Numbered from the stretch's first letter, positions 16,842 to 27,106 are shown. The stretch is DNA of 64,000 nucleotides from Nocardiopsis sp. N85 (GCF_028882275.1 NZ_JARBUT010000010.1:1-64000), one strand, 5' to 3'. Program-made: numbers and translations. Notes: generated by a model from the sequence alone, not told the origin.

Positions 16842-17903
16842 TCACCGGCTCCACCAGGACCGCCTCTCCCTCTCCGTCATGACCGCCGGCCCGTCCGGCG
16901 AGCCCTGACGCATCCAGTCCGAGATGTCGTTGTTGCCGATGAAGAGGTTGGCCGCCATGCTCCGCACCTTGTCCGGGGGCAGGCGGAAGGACCACCCGAC
17001 GTTGTCCTCCAGGGGCACGACCAGGACGGTGCGGTCGGAGCCGCCCATGGAGGCCTGGTCGGCGATCACCACCACTGCCTCGCCCGTCTCCTCTTCTTCG
17101 TCCTCGTTCGGGCGGACGATTGCCATCACCTGTTCCGGTGTGGCCCCCGCAAAGGCCGGGTCGTCCACGATCTGCACGTAGGGCTGGTGGTCCTCGGGGG
17201 TCTCGATCCGGGGGTCGAGGCGGTCCGCGTCCGCCGCGAGCGCGGCCCACGCGCGGTCGTCGCTGAAGTCGGTGCGCACGAGCAGCCCCCAGTTGTTCTG
17301 GGTGATCACGGGCAGGGGCGCGGCGGGCGGCTGGTAGCAGGGCGGGTGGTCCGCGGTCTCCAGGACATCGCCCATCACGTCGGGGGAGCCGTCCAACCAG
17401 TCCTCGTAGGACTCGCCGGGTTCGAGTTCGACCTCGGCGGCGCCGCACTCCTTGTGGTGATCCAGGGTGTCTTCGATGCCGGGGCGGTGCATGACCAGGT
17501 AGGTCATGGCCACCTGGCGGGGCGTGATGCGAAATCGGTAGAGGTCGTCGTCGCTGGGGAGGAAGGCCGTGAGCGGGCGCAGGGCGGGATCGCGGGTGGT
17601 GCCGCGGTCGGCGATCAGGACCAGGTCGGGCAACCAGGCGCCCTCGCCGCTCAGGGCCTGGGACACCTCCACGGGGACGGCGCCCCGCCAGGCGGGGTCC
17701 TGGGCCACGAGCAGGCGCCGGGGGATGGGCCCCCGGGCCGGGGGCAGGGGCTGTCCGGGGGTGTGGGCGACCATGCCGGGCAGTGCGCCCATACGAGAGA
17801 GCACGTCGTTCCAGGTGGTGTCGTCGCAGTCGCCGCGGACCAGCAGCGCGCCGGGCACGCGCCCGGTCTCGCCGTCGGGGGGCAGGGGCAGGGCGGGGTG
17901 CAT
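16842..17903 (-). CDS. DUF6924-type protein with two repeats
   Basis: A 353-residue cytosolic protein that looks like two copies of the DUF6924 fold. The first begins ALLVRGDCDDTTWNDVLS (about residues 19-36) and the second LLVRTDFSDDRAWAALAADA (about 206-225). Each is followed by a segment on a predicted active or ligand site (DLVLIADRGTTRDPALRPL; AVVVIADQASMGGSDRTVL) and then a region dealing with F-R-I/L-x-P (YRFRITPRQVAMTYLVMHR; WSFRLPPDKVRSMAANLFIG). The internal repeat is clear by eye. Function is unknown; the family is widespread in actinomycetes. GAAGAGG precedes the ATG. Confidence 0.75.
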   Translation of the reverse strand: MHPALPLPPDGETGRVPGALLVRGDCDDTTWNDVLSRMGALPGMVAHTPGQPLPPARGPIPRRLLVAQDPAWRGAVPVEVSQALSGEGAWLPDLVLIADRGTTRDPALRPLTAFLPSDDDLYRFRITPRQVAMTYLVMHRPGIEDTLDHHKECGAAEVELEPGESYEDWLDGSPDVMGDVLETADHPPCYQPPAAPLPVITQNNWGLLVRTDFSDDRAWAALAADADRLDPRIETPEDHQPYVQIVDDPAFAGATPEQVMAIVRPNEDEEEETGEAVVVIADQASMGGSDRTVLVVPLEDNVGWSFRLPPDKVRSMAANLFIGNNDISDWMRQGSPDGPAVMTERERRSWWSR

Positions 17904-18009
17904 CAGGGGGCCTCTTCACGGTCGCGGTGTGCGGTCCGTCCCCTTTTACCGGGCGGGCCCGACAAACCGGCGCCCCCGCGGGGTCTGGGAGCGCACGACC
18001 ACCGAGCCG

Positions 18010-18036
18010 CGTTCGTTGGGGTGCCGTTAACGAACG
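18010..18036. repeat. Short inverted repeat upstream of Tn3 transposase fragment
   Basis: CGTTCGTT and AACGAACG (8-bp arms, 11-nt spacer) lie about 75-100 bp ahead of the transposase fragment. It could be a promoter operator or part of a decayed transposon end; there is no TAAG-type Tn3 end here. Confidence 0.35.
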
Positions 18037-18110
18037 TGTCACCAGCCGCAAACGAGGCCGGTTTTGCTGATTGACCCCCGCGAACCGCGAGCGTTCGGCA
18101 TGATGCGGTC

Positions 18111-18503
18111 ATGGCGCGCCGATCCGTGGGCATGGACGAACTGGTCGAGCACTGGACCCTGCTGGACGAAGAGCAGCACCTGCTCTTGGGCAAGCGCGAC
18201 GCGACCCGGCTCGGGTTCGCCCTGCTGCTGAAGTACTTCACCGGCAACGGCCGCTTCCCCCGCGGCCGGGTCGAGTTCGGAGACGAGGTGGTCGCCTTCG
18301 TCGCCCGGCAGGTCAAGGTGCCCGCCGCTGACCTCGGGTTCTACGAATGGTCCGGGCGCACGATCGAGTACCACCGCGAGTGCGCGCGCTGCTGGTCGAG
18401 CGCGAACGCGAGGCGACTGTTCTGGAGCCACGTGCGCCCCTACGGGGAGGTCCGCCTCGACCTGCGATCGCGCCTGGACATCGGCCAGACGGTATCGGGG
18501 TGA
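18111..18503 (+). pseudogene. N-terminal fragment of a Tn3-family transposase
   Basis: 130 codons, compared with roughly 1000 in intact Tn3 transposases. Residues 1-90 match the N-terminal DUF4158 DNA-binding region of actinobacterial TnpA (LVEHWTLLDEEQHLLLGKRD, GFALLLKYFTGNGRFPRGR, VAFVARQVKVPAADL, FYEWSGRTIEYHRE). After that the sequence switches abruptly to FWSHVRPYGEVRLDLRSRLD and stops, which looks like an internal deletion joining the start to a distal segment. No catalytic DDE residues are present, so it cannot transpose. A CATGAT hexamer 6 nt upstream of the ATG suggests the remnant could still be transcribed. It shares the region with a broken resolvase. Confidence 0.8.
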
Positions 18504-18650
18504 AAGCGGGTCCGCCGCGGGGATCCTCAGGCGGCCTTGAGTGCGGTGGGTGCGCGCCCGGCACGCCGTCGAGCGGTACCGGCTGGCGGCGACCGGTCGG
18601 CGACTGCGCACTGAGCCGACACTGTCAGTGGGAGCCGATTAACTAGCCCA

Positions 18651-19190
18651 ATGTTCGAAACTCCCGACGAGCTCCACAGCCTCCAAGTCCTGCTCGACAC
18701 CTCTTTGGCTGGCTCCAGCAGCCACCTCAAATCGATCATCCGGCCAGGTGAAAGCACCTTGGACGCCGATCAGGTTGTCCGAGTCCGCCAAGGCATGTGC
18801 ACCCTGGCCATCGCCACAGTAACCCGGCGCGGTGAGCCACGCATCAGCGGCGTCGACGGGCACCTCCTGCACGGCCGTTGGATCGTCGGCACCCACCGCC
18901 AGGCCGCTAAAGCCCGTCATCTCGCGGCGCGGCCCGGCATCAGCGCGACCTTCATGCGCGGCGAGCAGCTCGGCATTTTCACGCACGGACACGCCGTTCC
19001 GCTGAACCCCGAGGGGACGAGCAGCGACCCGACTTGGCCGAGCGTCCGTGACTACCTCGTCAACCACTACGACGGCGACGGCGATGATCCGTTCTGGGAC
19101 GAGAACGTGTGGTATCGCATCGACCCCAGCTGGATGGTCGCCTACAGCGCCGACCCCGTCGGGCTGTTCGACCAACAACCGTCAGTCTGA
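18651..19190 (+). CDS. PPOX-fold (pyridoxamine-phosphate-oxidase-like) protein
   Basis: A 179-residue split-barrel flavin or F420-binding-like protein. The family pattern is visible: SLQVLLDTSLAGSSSHLKSI at the start, CTLAIATVTRRGEPRISGVD (about residues 50-69), GRWIVGTHRQAAKARHLAAR and then ISATFMRGEQLGIFTHGHAV. The end, DENVWYRIDPSWMVAYS, is typical. The substrate is unknown. It lies between the Tn3 transposase fragment and the resolvase relic, so it may have been carried in by that element. An inverted repeat at 19243-19299 follows. The start is not certain: GGGAG lies 14 nt upstream. Confidence 0.8.
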   Translation: MFETPDELHSLQVLLDTSLAGSSSHLKSIIRPGESTLDADQVVRVRQGMCTLAIATVTRRGEPRISGVDGHLLHGRWIVGTHRQAAKARHLAARPGISATFMRGEQLGIFTHGHAVPLNPEGTSSDPTWPSVRDYLVNHYDGDGDDPFWDENVWYRIDPSWMVAYSADPVGLFDQQPSV

Positions 19191-19242
19191 AGAGAGCTCG
19201 CGCGGGTCCACCTCAGGCCGTCACGGGGCTTGAGCAGCAACC

Positions 19243-19299
19243 GAACGGCCAGTGGCGATTGGCCGCGCCCCGACGGTTCACTAACGCCACTGGCCGTTC
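19243..19299. repeat. 15-bp inverted repeat between PPOX and resolvase genes
   Basis: GAACGGCCAGTGGCG (19243-19257) recurs inverted at 19285-19299 with a 27-nt spacer. It could be a terminator shared by the two convergent genes or a transposon-related repeat. Confidence 0.5.
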
Positions 19300-19364
19300 T
19301 GATCCAGGCGGCCGCGCGCAACCGCTGGCCGTGAGGCACGAACTCCTCCGGCGGCACACGGTCC

Positions 19365-20023
19365 TCAGCGCGCGCCCGGATCCTTCCCCGCGGTCAGGGC
19401 GGCGCGGCCGCCGGACAGCTCTGGGACGTTCTTGTAGATCGTGGAGCGCGATACCCCGAGCAGGCGGGCGATGGAGGCGACGCTGTTGTCGGGGCGGGTG
19501 AGCAGGTCGCGGGCGTGGCGGACCTGCTCGGCCGTCAGGGCCGGCGGGCGGCCCAGCCGCTTGCCCGCGTCGCGTGCGGCCTCCAGGCCCTCGTGGGTGC
19601 CCTCCACGATGAGTTCGCGGATGAACTCCGCGAGCGCGGCGAAGACGTGGAAGATGAGGCGGCCGCCGGGGGTGGTGGTGTCCAGGGCCTCGTGCAGGGA
19701 GCGGAACCCCACCTGCTCGCCGCGCAGTTCGCCGACCAGGGCGATGAGGTCGGCCAGGGAGCGGGCCAGGCGGTCCAGGGCGGGCACCACCAGGGTGTCA
19801 CCGGGGCGCAGGTAGGCCCGGCACGCCTTCAGTTCGGGGCGGTGGGCGTCCTTGCCGGACTTCTTGTCGGCGAAGATCCTGGCGCACCCGGCGGCCTCCA
19901 GCGGATCTGGCGGTCGAGCTTCTGATCGCGGGTGGAGACGCGGGCGTAGCCGATCAGCGCACCACCGCCGTGGGCGGGCGCGGGGGCCAGCGGGTCGTCG
20001 GGGAGGATGCGAGCGCGGTCCAT
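19365..20023 (-). pseudogene. Serine recombinase (resolvase/invertase) with frameshift
   Basis: Read on the - strand from ATG 20023, the first part gives LIGYARVSTRDQKLDRQI, the catalytic-Ser start of a Tn3 resolvase/Hin invertase. Then the frame is lost near 19905-19912. The rest continues in another frame with LEAAGCARIFADKKSGKDAH, VVPALDRLARSLADLIALV, FHVFAALAEFIRELIVEGTH and the C-terminal HTH GKRLGRPPALTAEQVRHA plus VSRSTIYKNVPEL. Compared with the family (ATC-GAC-GCG-CTG-GAG), about four bases are missing. So the gene is inactive, unless the base loss is a sequencing error. All catalytic parts are otherwise present. Dyads at 20071-20165 upstream look like its target sites. Confidence 0.85.
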
Positions 20024-20070
20024 CCCGGAAGCGTAGGGAAAACCCCGTGGCGCGAGTTGGTGAACACCGC

Positions 20071-20165
20071 AGGTTTCCACCACGTTTTTGCGACAGGAAT
20101 CCGCCGGACGGGCCCCTCCGGCGACCCTCTGGGCGACCTGTCTGAAAAACGTTGGTTTTCTGAAG
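20071..20165. repeat. Pair of inverted crossover-like sites (res/hix type)
   Basis: CACGTTTTTGCGACAGG (20081-20097) and its near-inverse CCTGTCTGAAAAACGTTGG (20137-20155) form an imperfect inverted repeat. The right one extends into TCTGAAAAACGTTGGTTTTC, a dyad much like the hix/gix sites of Hin and Gin invertases (two AAAAC-type halves around a short core). They lie immediately upstream of the broken serine recombinase. A small hairpin (GCCGGA/TCCGGC) lies between them. Confidence 0.5.
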
Positions 20166-20327
20166 ACCCCGGACGCTCACCGGTCCGTCGGCGGAGCCGT
20201 GTCCACCCCACGGTTCATGACACTCTCCTCGTTGACCGCGCCCGGCCTTCGCCCGGACCGGACCCCGCACAATATCGTTTCGTTGTAAACGTTAGTACTA
20301 AAACGTATTTGATTACGTTGACCCCAG

Positions 20328-20365
20328 GGGGCTCCGAGAACCCCGGAATCCTGACCCACGATAAG
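20328..20365 (+). repeat. Solo 38-bp Tn3-family terminal inverted repeat
   Basis: The 38 bases begin GGGGCTCCGAGAACCCCGGA and end CCCACGATAAG. This fits the Tn3-family end rule (38 bp, GGGG outside, TAAG inside) and the internal GGAATCCT of several members. The inner side faces right, towards the YihY/BrkB gene. I found no matching partner, so it looks like a leftover end. Confidence 0.65.
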
Positions 20366-20820
20366 TGGGCCTTATAATGATGTACATCTTGTATTGCTAC
20401 ATAGATGGCACACAGCGACCGGATTACGTTGGCGCCCCCACCCCACCCCTCGCGCGAAGGGGCGAAAACGAGATGGGTACAGCCACTGCTGTACCCATCG
20501 GGGCGGGGTCCGGTCACCGCCCGCCGAGGGCGGCCCGCACGCGCCGTGGTCGCGGGGGCCGACCCGTGCTCACGGCGGGCGCCCCCTGGAAACCGGCCCT
20601 GACGGGTCCGCCCCCGGTGCGCGGTCGGCGTCGCCCGCGCACCGGCCGCCTCCACGGCCCGCGCCCCCGCGACCACGGCGGAGAGCGACCGCCGGGGCGA
20701 ACGGCCGCCCCGGAGCGGCGCGCCGTCACCGGGCGTCGCGTGAAGCGGATCGCCGGCCCGGCCCGCGCGGTGACACCACCCCGCCCGCACCGACCGCACA
20801 CGGCCCGTGGTGCGCGACGC

Positions 20821-21810
20821 CTACACCGAGCGCTGCCTCCCCGGGGCGGGACGGCGCTGCTCGGGCACATCGCGCATCTCGACGTAGGGTTCCTCGCCCT
20901 CCGGCAGGCCCGCCTCCACGGCACGGCCCCGCTCGACCTCGGCGTTGAACTCCTCGCCCAGCAGGATCGCGATGTTGGTGATCCACAGCCAGACCAGGAA
21001 GATGATCAGCGCCGCCATGCTCCCGTAGGTCCGGTCGTAGTTGCCGAAGTTGGCGACGTAGACGGCGAACAGGGCCGAGGCGACCAGCCAGATCCCCACC
21101 GCCAGCAGGCTGCCGGGGCTGAACCAGCGGAACCCGTGCCGGGCGTTGGGGGAGGCCCAGTACAGCAGCGCGATCATGAAGACCACGATCAGCAGGAGCA
21201 CCGGCCACTTCGCGATGTCCCACACCGTCGCCACGACCGGCCCCAGACCCAGCACCTGCCCGATCCTCTGCGAAACGACGCCCGTCGCCGCGATGGCCAG
21301 CACCGTGAACGTCAGCAGGACGACCAGCAGCAGGGTGACGCCGACGCGGACGGGCAGCGTCTTCCAGACGGGCCGCCCCTCGGGGACGTCGTAGACGATG
21401 TTGGACGCCCGCATGAAGGCGGCGATGTACCCGGAGGCCGACCACAGGGCGATGGCCAGGCTGATCAGACCGACGATCCCGGCCGCGGCCGGGTTGCCCT
21501 GGAGGTTCTGGATCGCGGAGGTCACCACCTCGGCGACGTCCGCCGGGAGGACCGCTTCGGCGTTGTCGGTCAGGGTCCGCGTGGCCCCCGGACCGGCCAG
21601 GCCGAGCAGGGACACCAGGACCAGCAGGGCCGGGAAGAGGGCCAAGAGCCCGTAGTAGGTGAGTCCCGCCGCCAGGTCGCTCAGGTTGTCCTCCCGGAAC
21701 TCCCGGAACGTCCGCTTCAGGGCCTCCCACCAGGAGAACGTCGCCGTCCCGGTCGGGGCCGCCGCCGGCTCCGGCGCACCGGCGTTGTGCTCGTTCGACT
21801 GTCGCGTCAT
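20821..21810 (-). CDS. YihY/BrkB-family inner membrane protein
   Basis: A 329-residue polytopic protein of the UPF0761 (YihY, virulence factor BrkB, once called RNase BN) family. The signature N terminus is SDLAAGLTYYGLLALFPALL (about residues 41-60). Five or six hydrophobic helices follow, e.g. around AAGIVGLISLAIALWSASGY, VTLLLVVLLTFTVLAIAA, WPVLLLIVVFMIALLY and LIIFLVWLWITNIAILLGEE, the last being the family-typical end helix. A cytosolic Pro/Arg/Glu-rich tail follows. Function is unsettled (envelope integrity or transport). GGGAG precedes the ATG at 21810. It is transcribed away from the rox-like gene. Confidence 0.9.
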   Translation of the reverse strand: MTRQSNEHNAGAPEPAAAPTGTATFSWWEALKRTFREFREDNLSDLAAGLTYYGLLALFPALLVLVSLLGLAGPGATRTLTDNAEAVLPADVAEVVTSAIQNLQGNPAAAGIVGLISLAIALWSASGYIAAFMRASNIVYDVPEGRPVWKTLPVRVGVTLLLVVLLTFTVLAIAATGVVSQRIGQVLGLGPVVATVWDIAKWPVLLLIVVFMIALLYWASPNARHGFRWFSPGSLLAVGIWLVASALFAVYVANFGNYDRTYGSMAALIIFLVWLWITNIAILLGEEFNAEVERGRAVEAGLPEGEEPYVEMRDVPEQRRPAPGRQRSV

Positions 21811-22065
21811 CGGTCGCTCCCTTCCTCTCGCCGCCCCACGCCCCGCCGCACGGGCGCCGACGCATCGCGCCCCCGACCGGGACGACGGGCGCCGGGGCGG
21901 ACCTCGCGGATCGTGGCCCTGTGCCGGGAGGTCCGCCCCGACCCCGCCCACCAGTGCTGTGGGCGCATGCACGACCCGCCCGGTCCCGATCGGCGCCCTC
22001 CCTGTGCCGCGCCGTACCCCGCACGACGCCACGGAAGCGGCCGGACACGCCCCGGTGCCCAATGA

Positions 22066-23829
<1,764 letters not shown>

Positions 23830-23835
23830 GCGGCA

Positions 23836-23881
23836 CCCCTGGTCGGTTCTTCGGCGCCGGCACCGAAGAACCGACCAGGGG
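23836..23881 (+). terminator. Terminator after the rox-like gene
   Basis: Perfect 19-bp arms (CCCCTGGTCGGTTCTTCGG and its complement) flank an 8-nt loop, 7 bp after the stop. Confidence 0.85.
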
Positions 23882-24057
23882 CCGGGCGCGTCGTCCCCGG
23901 AGCACGGACACCGCACCCGTTGACCCGCTCACGGAACCGGGGCCCGCCCGGCCCCGCGACCGGTGACGGGCGACGAGGGGAAAAGGACGGCGGACCCCCG
24001 CACCGGCCCCGGCCCGATACGCCCCACCGACGCGGCGGCGCCCGCTACCGTGAGGGC

Positions 24058-24702
24058 ATGACACGACCCCGGGTGGAACTGGTGCGCCCCTGGCGGGGGA
24101 TGACCCCGCACGAACGCCAACAGGCCCGACGCCACCGCCTGCTGGAGGCCGCGCTGGAGGAGTTCGGCACCGTCGGGTTCCGGGCCGCGACCGTCGGCGC
24201 GATCTGTGTCCGCGCCGAACTCACCAACCGCTACTTCTACGAGCACTTCGCCGACCGCGAGGCCGCCCTGCGCGCCGTCTACGACGACCTGCTGACCCGC
24301 GCCCTGGAGCACATGGGCGCCGCGTTGGAGGGCGGGGGCGACTTCCAGGAGCGGATCATGGCCGCCCTGGACGCCTACCTGTCCTTCGTCATGGCCGACC
24401 CGCGCCGCCCCCGGGTGATCTCGGTGGAGAGCGTGGGCGTCAGCCCGGCCATGGAGGAGCGCCGCCGCGCCGCCCGCCACACCATCGCCGACCTGGTCGA
24501 CACCCACTACGCGCGCGGCGTCGCGGCGGGGGACCTGGTGGACCGGCCCTTCCGCAAACAGGCCCTGGCCCTGGTGGGGGCCGCCAACGAACTGGTCATC
24601 GACTGGGTTCTGGGCGAGCGCACCGCCACCGTCGCCGAGGTGTCGGCCGACATCGCCGAGGTGTACCTGCCGCTGCTGCGCTCGCGCCGCGCCCGCCCCT
24701 GA
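24058..24702 (+). CDS. TetR-family regulator
   Basis: A 214-residue repressor. The HTH is at about residues 20-65 (RQQARRHRLLEAALEEFGTV-type start, then GAICVRAELTNRYFYEHFAD). The C-terminal helical domain has the usual ligand-binding layout (DAYLSFVMADPRRPRVI, then ALVGAANELVIDWV). The ATG at 24058 lies 6 nt after TACCGT, a likely -10, so the transcript is probably leaderless. The 2-hydroxyacid oxidase gene follows 112 bp downstream on the same strand and has the palindrome TTGACA-N8-TGTCAA in its promoter, a good candidate for the operator of this repressor. Confidence 0.87.
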   Translation: MTRPRVELVRPWRGMTPHERQQARRHRLLEAALEEFGTVGFRAATVGAICVRAELTNRYFYEHFADREAALRAVYDDLLTRALEHMGAALEGGGDFQERIMAALDAYLSFVMADPRRPRVISVESVGVSPAMEERRRAARHTIADLVDTHYARGVAAGDLVDRPFRKQALALVGAANELVIDWVLGERTATVAEVSADIAEVYLPLLRSRRARP

Positions 24703-24737
24703 CCCCCGCCCGCCCCCGGGGCCGCCCCGCCCCACTC

Positions 24738-24757
24738 TTGACACACCATCATGTCAA
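24738..24757 (+). promoter_or_regulatory. Operator/promoter of the hydroxyacid oxidase gene
   Basis: TTGACACACCATCATGTCAA is a perfect 6-bp-arm palindrome. Its first half is a consensus -35, and CAGGCT 18 nt later (24762-24767) fits a -10. A repressor bound here would cover the promoter. Confidence 0.65.
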
Positions 24758-24814
24758 CTTGCAGGCTGTGAGCCACGCCATACCCGCCCCGCATCGACCC
24801 CCGAGGGGACCCCC

Positions 24815-25972
24815 ATGAGCCCGCGCTACGGCGACCACCAACTCGAAATCCACCTCAACGGCCTCACCGGGGTCGTCCCCGAGCACCCCATGGCCTTCGC
24901 CGACCTGGCCGAACGCGCCTCCCACGCCCTACCCCCGGGCCTTTGGTCCTACGTCGCCGGCGGCGCCGGAGACGAGAACACCCAGGACGCCAACGCCCGC
25001 GCCTTCACCGACTGGGGCCTGTACCCGCGCATGTTCGTCGGCGCCGTCGAACGCGACCTGTCGGTGGACCTGTGCGGCATCCCCCTGGCCTCACCCCTGC
25101 TCATGGCCCCCGTCGGCGTCATCGGCCTGTGCTCCACCGACGGCCACGGCGACATCGCCACCGCCCGAGCGGCCGCCGCCACCGGGGTGCCCATGATCGC
25201 CTCCACCCTCACCCAGGACCCCATGGAGGACGTCGCCCCCCACCTGGGCGACACCCCCGGCCTCTTCCAGCTCTACACCCCCACCGACCGCGACCTGGCC
25301 GCCAGCCTGGTGCACCGCGCCCAACGCGCCGGATTCAAGGCCATCGTCGTCACCCTGGACACCTGGATCACCGGGTGGCGCCCCCGCGACCTGGCCACCG
25401 CCAACTTCCCCCAACTGCGCGGCCACTGCCTGGCCAACTACACCTCCGACCCCGTCTTCCAGAGCATCGTGGGCCCCGACCCCACCCCCGACCGCGTCGT
25501 CGCCACCTGGGCCGGACTCTTCGGCAACCCCCTGACCTGGGACGACCTCCCCTGGTTGCGGTCCCTCACCGACCTTCCGCTCATCGTCAAGGGCATCTGC
25601 CACCCCGACGACGCCCGCCGCGCCACCGACGGCGGCGTCGACGCGATCTACTGTTCCAACCACGGAGGCCGCCAGGCCAACGGCGGCATCCCCGCCCTGG
25701 AGTGCCTGCCCGAGGTCGCCGCCGCCACCGACCTGCCCGTCATCTTCGACTCCGGGGTGCGTTCGGGCTCCGACATCGTCAAGGCCCTGGCCCTGGGGGC
25801 CACCGCGGTCGCGGTGGGCCGCCCCTACGCCTACGGGCTGGCGGTGGGCGGCACCGCCGGACTGGTGCACGTCCTGCGGTCCCTGTTGGCCGAGGCCGAC
25901 CTCTTGATGGCCGTCAACGGTTACCCCTCCCTGGCCGACCTGACCCCCGACGCCCTCAAACGCCTGCGCTGA
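24815..25972 (+). CDS. FMN-dependent alpha-hydroxyacid oxidase, lactate 2-monooxygenase type
   Basis: A 385-residue TIM-barrel flavoprotein. The family signature with the catalytic His is YCSNHGGRQANGG (about residues 279-291). The FMN-phosphate loop is visible in DSGVRSGSDIVKALALGATA and VGRPYAYGLAVGG. The N-terminal WSYVAGGAGDENTQDANARA and MAPVGVIGLCSTDGHGDIAT are closest to lactate 2-monooxygenases, which convert L-lactate with oxygen to acetate and CO2. Oxidase or dehydrogenase activity on another 2-hydroxyacid cannot be excluded. GAGGGGAC precedes the ATG. Likely regulated by the upstream TetR. Confidence 0.88.
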   Translation: MSPRYGDHQLEIHLNGLTGVVPEHPMAFADLAERASHALPPGLWSYVAGGAGDENTQDANARAFTDWGLYPRMFVGAVERDLSVDLCGIPLASPLLMAPVGVIGLCSTDGHGDIATARAAAATGVPMIASTLTQDPMEDVAPHLGDTPGLFQLYTPTDRDLAASLVHRAQRAGFKAIVVTLDTWITGWRPRDLATANFPQLRGHCLANYTSDPVFQSIVGPDPTPDRVVATWAGLFGNPLTWDDLPWLRSLTDLPLIVKGICHPDDARRATDGGVDAIYCSNHGGRQANGGIPALECLPEVAAATDLPVIFDSGVRSGSDIVKALALGATAVAVGRPYAYGLAVGGTAGLVHVLRSLLAEADLLMAVNGYPSLADLTPDALKRLR

Positions 25973-26052
25973 CCGCCCCCGCCGCGGCGGGCCCCGGCGC
26001 GGCGGAAAAAAGGGTTCCGCCACAGGCCACGTCCCATGACAGGATCCACCCC

Positions 26053-26982
26053 ATGTCGGTACGCGAACTCGTCGTCCTGGGCACCTCCAGCGCGGTGCCC
26101 ACCCCCAGACGCAACCACAACGGGTACTTCCTGCGCTGGGACTCCCACGGCGTCCTGTTCGACCCCGGCGAGGGCACCCAACGCCAGATGCGCCTGGCCG
26201 GACTCTCGGCCACCGACATCACCCGCATCTGCCTCACCCACTTCCACGGCGACCACGCCCTGGGCCTGCCCGGCACCATCCAGCGCATCGCCCGCGACAG
26301 GGTCGCCCACCCGGTGCGCGTCGCCTACCCCGCCCAGGGCCGGGAGTACTGGGAACGGCTGCGCCACGCCACCCCCTTCCACGACACCGACGTCATCGTG
26401 CCCCAACCCGTCGCCGGCACCGGCGCCTGCCCGCTGGGCGAGGACGACCTGCGCCTGACGGCGCTGCCGCTGCGCCACTCGGTCGCCGCCTACGGGTACC
26501 GACTCGCCGAACCCGACGGGTGGCGGATGCTCCCCGACCGGCTCGCCGAACACGGCGTCACCGGCCCCCTCATCGGGGCCCTGCACCGCCGGGGGTGGGT
26601 GGACGCACCCGACGGCCACCGGGTGGACCTGACCGACTGCGCCCTGCCCCGCCCCGGCCAGACGCTGGCGTTCGTCATGGACACCGCGTACTGCCCACAG
26701 GCCGTGGAACTGGCCCGCGACGCCGACATGCTGGTCATCGAGTCCACCTACCTGGACTCCGAGGAGCACCTGGCCGACCCCCACGGTCACCTCACCGCCC
26801 GCCAGGCCGGGCGCGTCGCCGCCGAGGCGGGCGCCCGCACCCTGGTGCTCACCCACATCTCCGAACGCTACGACGCCGACCGTGACGCCGACTTCCTCGC
26901 CCAGGCCGCCGCCGAGTTCGACGGGCCCATCACCCTGGCCCAGGACCTGGACCGGATCCCGCTGCCGCCCCGGAGCCGTTGA
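26053..26982 (+). CDS. rnz: Ribonuclease Z (tRNA 3'-endonuclease)
   Basis: A 309-residue metallo-beta-lactamase-fold nuclease that trims the 3' ends of pre-tRNAs. Motif I is LGTSSAVPT with the GEGTQRQM loop (about residues 41-48), and motif II is LTHFHGDHALGLPG (about 59-72). Further zinc ligands are in FVMDTAYCP and the end LTHISERY. The length suits the short RNase Z form. The start at 26053 is 7 nt after CAGGAT, a plausible -10, suggesting a leaderless message. Codon use is strongly C-ending, as in its neighbours. Confidence 0.93.
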   Translation: MSVRELVVLGTSSAVPTPRRNHNGYFLRWDSHGVLFDPGEGTQRQMRLAGLSATDITRICLTHFHGDHALGLPGTIQRIARDRVAHPVRVAYPAQGREYWERLRHATPFHDTDVIVPQPVAGTGACPLGEDDLRLTALPLRHSVAAYGYRLAEPDGWRMLPDRLAEHGVTGPLIGALHRRGWVDAPDGHRVDLTDCALPRPGQTLAFVMDTAYCPQAVELARDADMLVIESTYLDSEEHLADPHGHLTARQAGRVAAEAGARTLVLTHISERYDADRDADFLAQAAAEFDGPITLAQDLDRIPLPPRSR

Positions 26983-27015
26983 CCCCGGGCGGTCTCGGGG
27001 CGCCGGCGACGACCG

Positions 27016-27071
27016 ATGTACGTTCAATGTCGTACTGCGTCGCTTGTCGAACTACGACGATCTTCGTACAT
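27016..27071 (+). promoter_or_regulatory. Inverted repeat upstream of the ArsR-like gene
   Basis: ATGTACG (27016-27022) and CGTACAT (27065-27071) are inverted copies. Between them CGTAC and TACGACGATC-type subrepeats occur. The region is AT-richer than its surroundings and precedes the start at 27107 by 35 nt, so it probably holds the promoter and operator. Confidence 0.5.
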
Positions 27072-27106
27072 TGTGGTGGGAGCCGCACGGCAAGGAAGGT
27101 CGGAGC

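Larger units (their letters stand above)
20024..20820. other. Transposon scar region: recombination sites, AT-rich DNA and a solo Tn3 end
   Basis: No gene seen. From left to right: resolvase promoter with two crossover-like sites (20071-20165); an AT-rich segment at 20268-20321; a Tn3 terminal repeat at 20328-20365; a second AT-rich segment (20366-20410, with TTATAAT); and a perfect inverted repeat GATGGGTACAG/CTGTACCCATC at 20472-20499. The remainder up to the YihY/BrkB gene is G+C-rich and featureless. Confidence 0.6.

Noticed and set aside
17980..18020. GGGGTCTGGGAGCGCACG considered as the left Tn3 end of the transposase fragment
   Set aside because: Only the first bases resemble a Tn3 end; there is no TAAG-type inner end and no inverted partner.
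7250..20321. Similar AT-rich stretches at about 7253-7283 and 20268-20321 (both with TCGTTG.AAA and ending GTTGAC) as a common insertion scar
   Set aside because: The similarity is short and partly what promoter-like AT-rich DNA would give; not enough for a repeat family.
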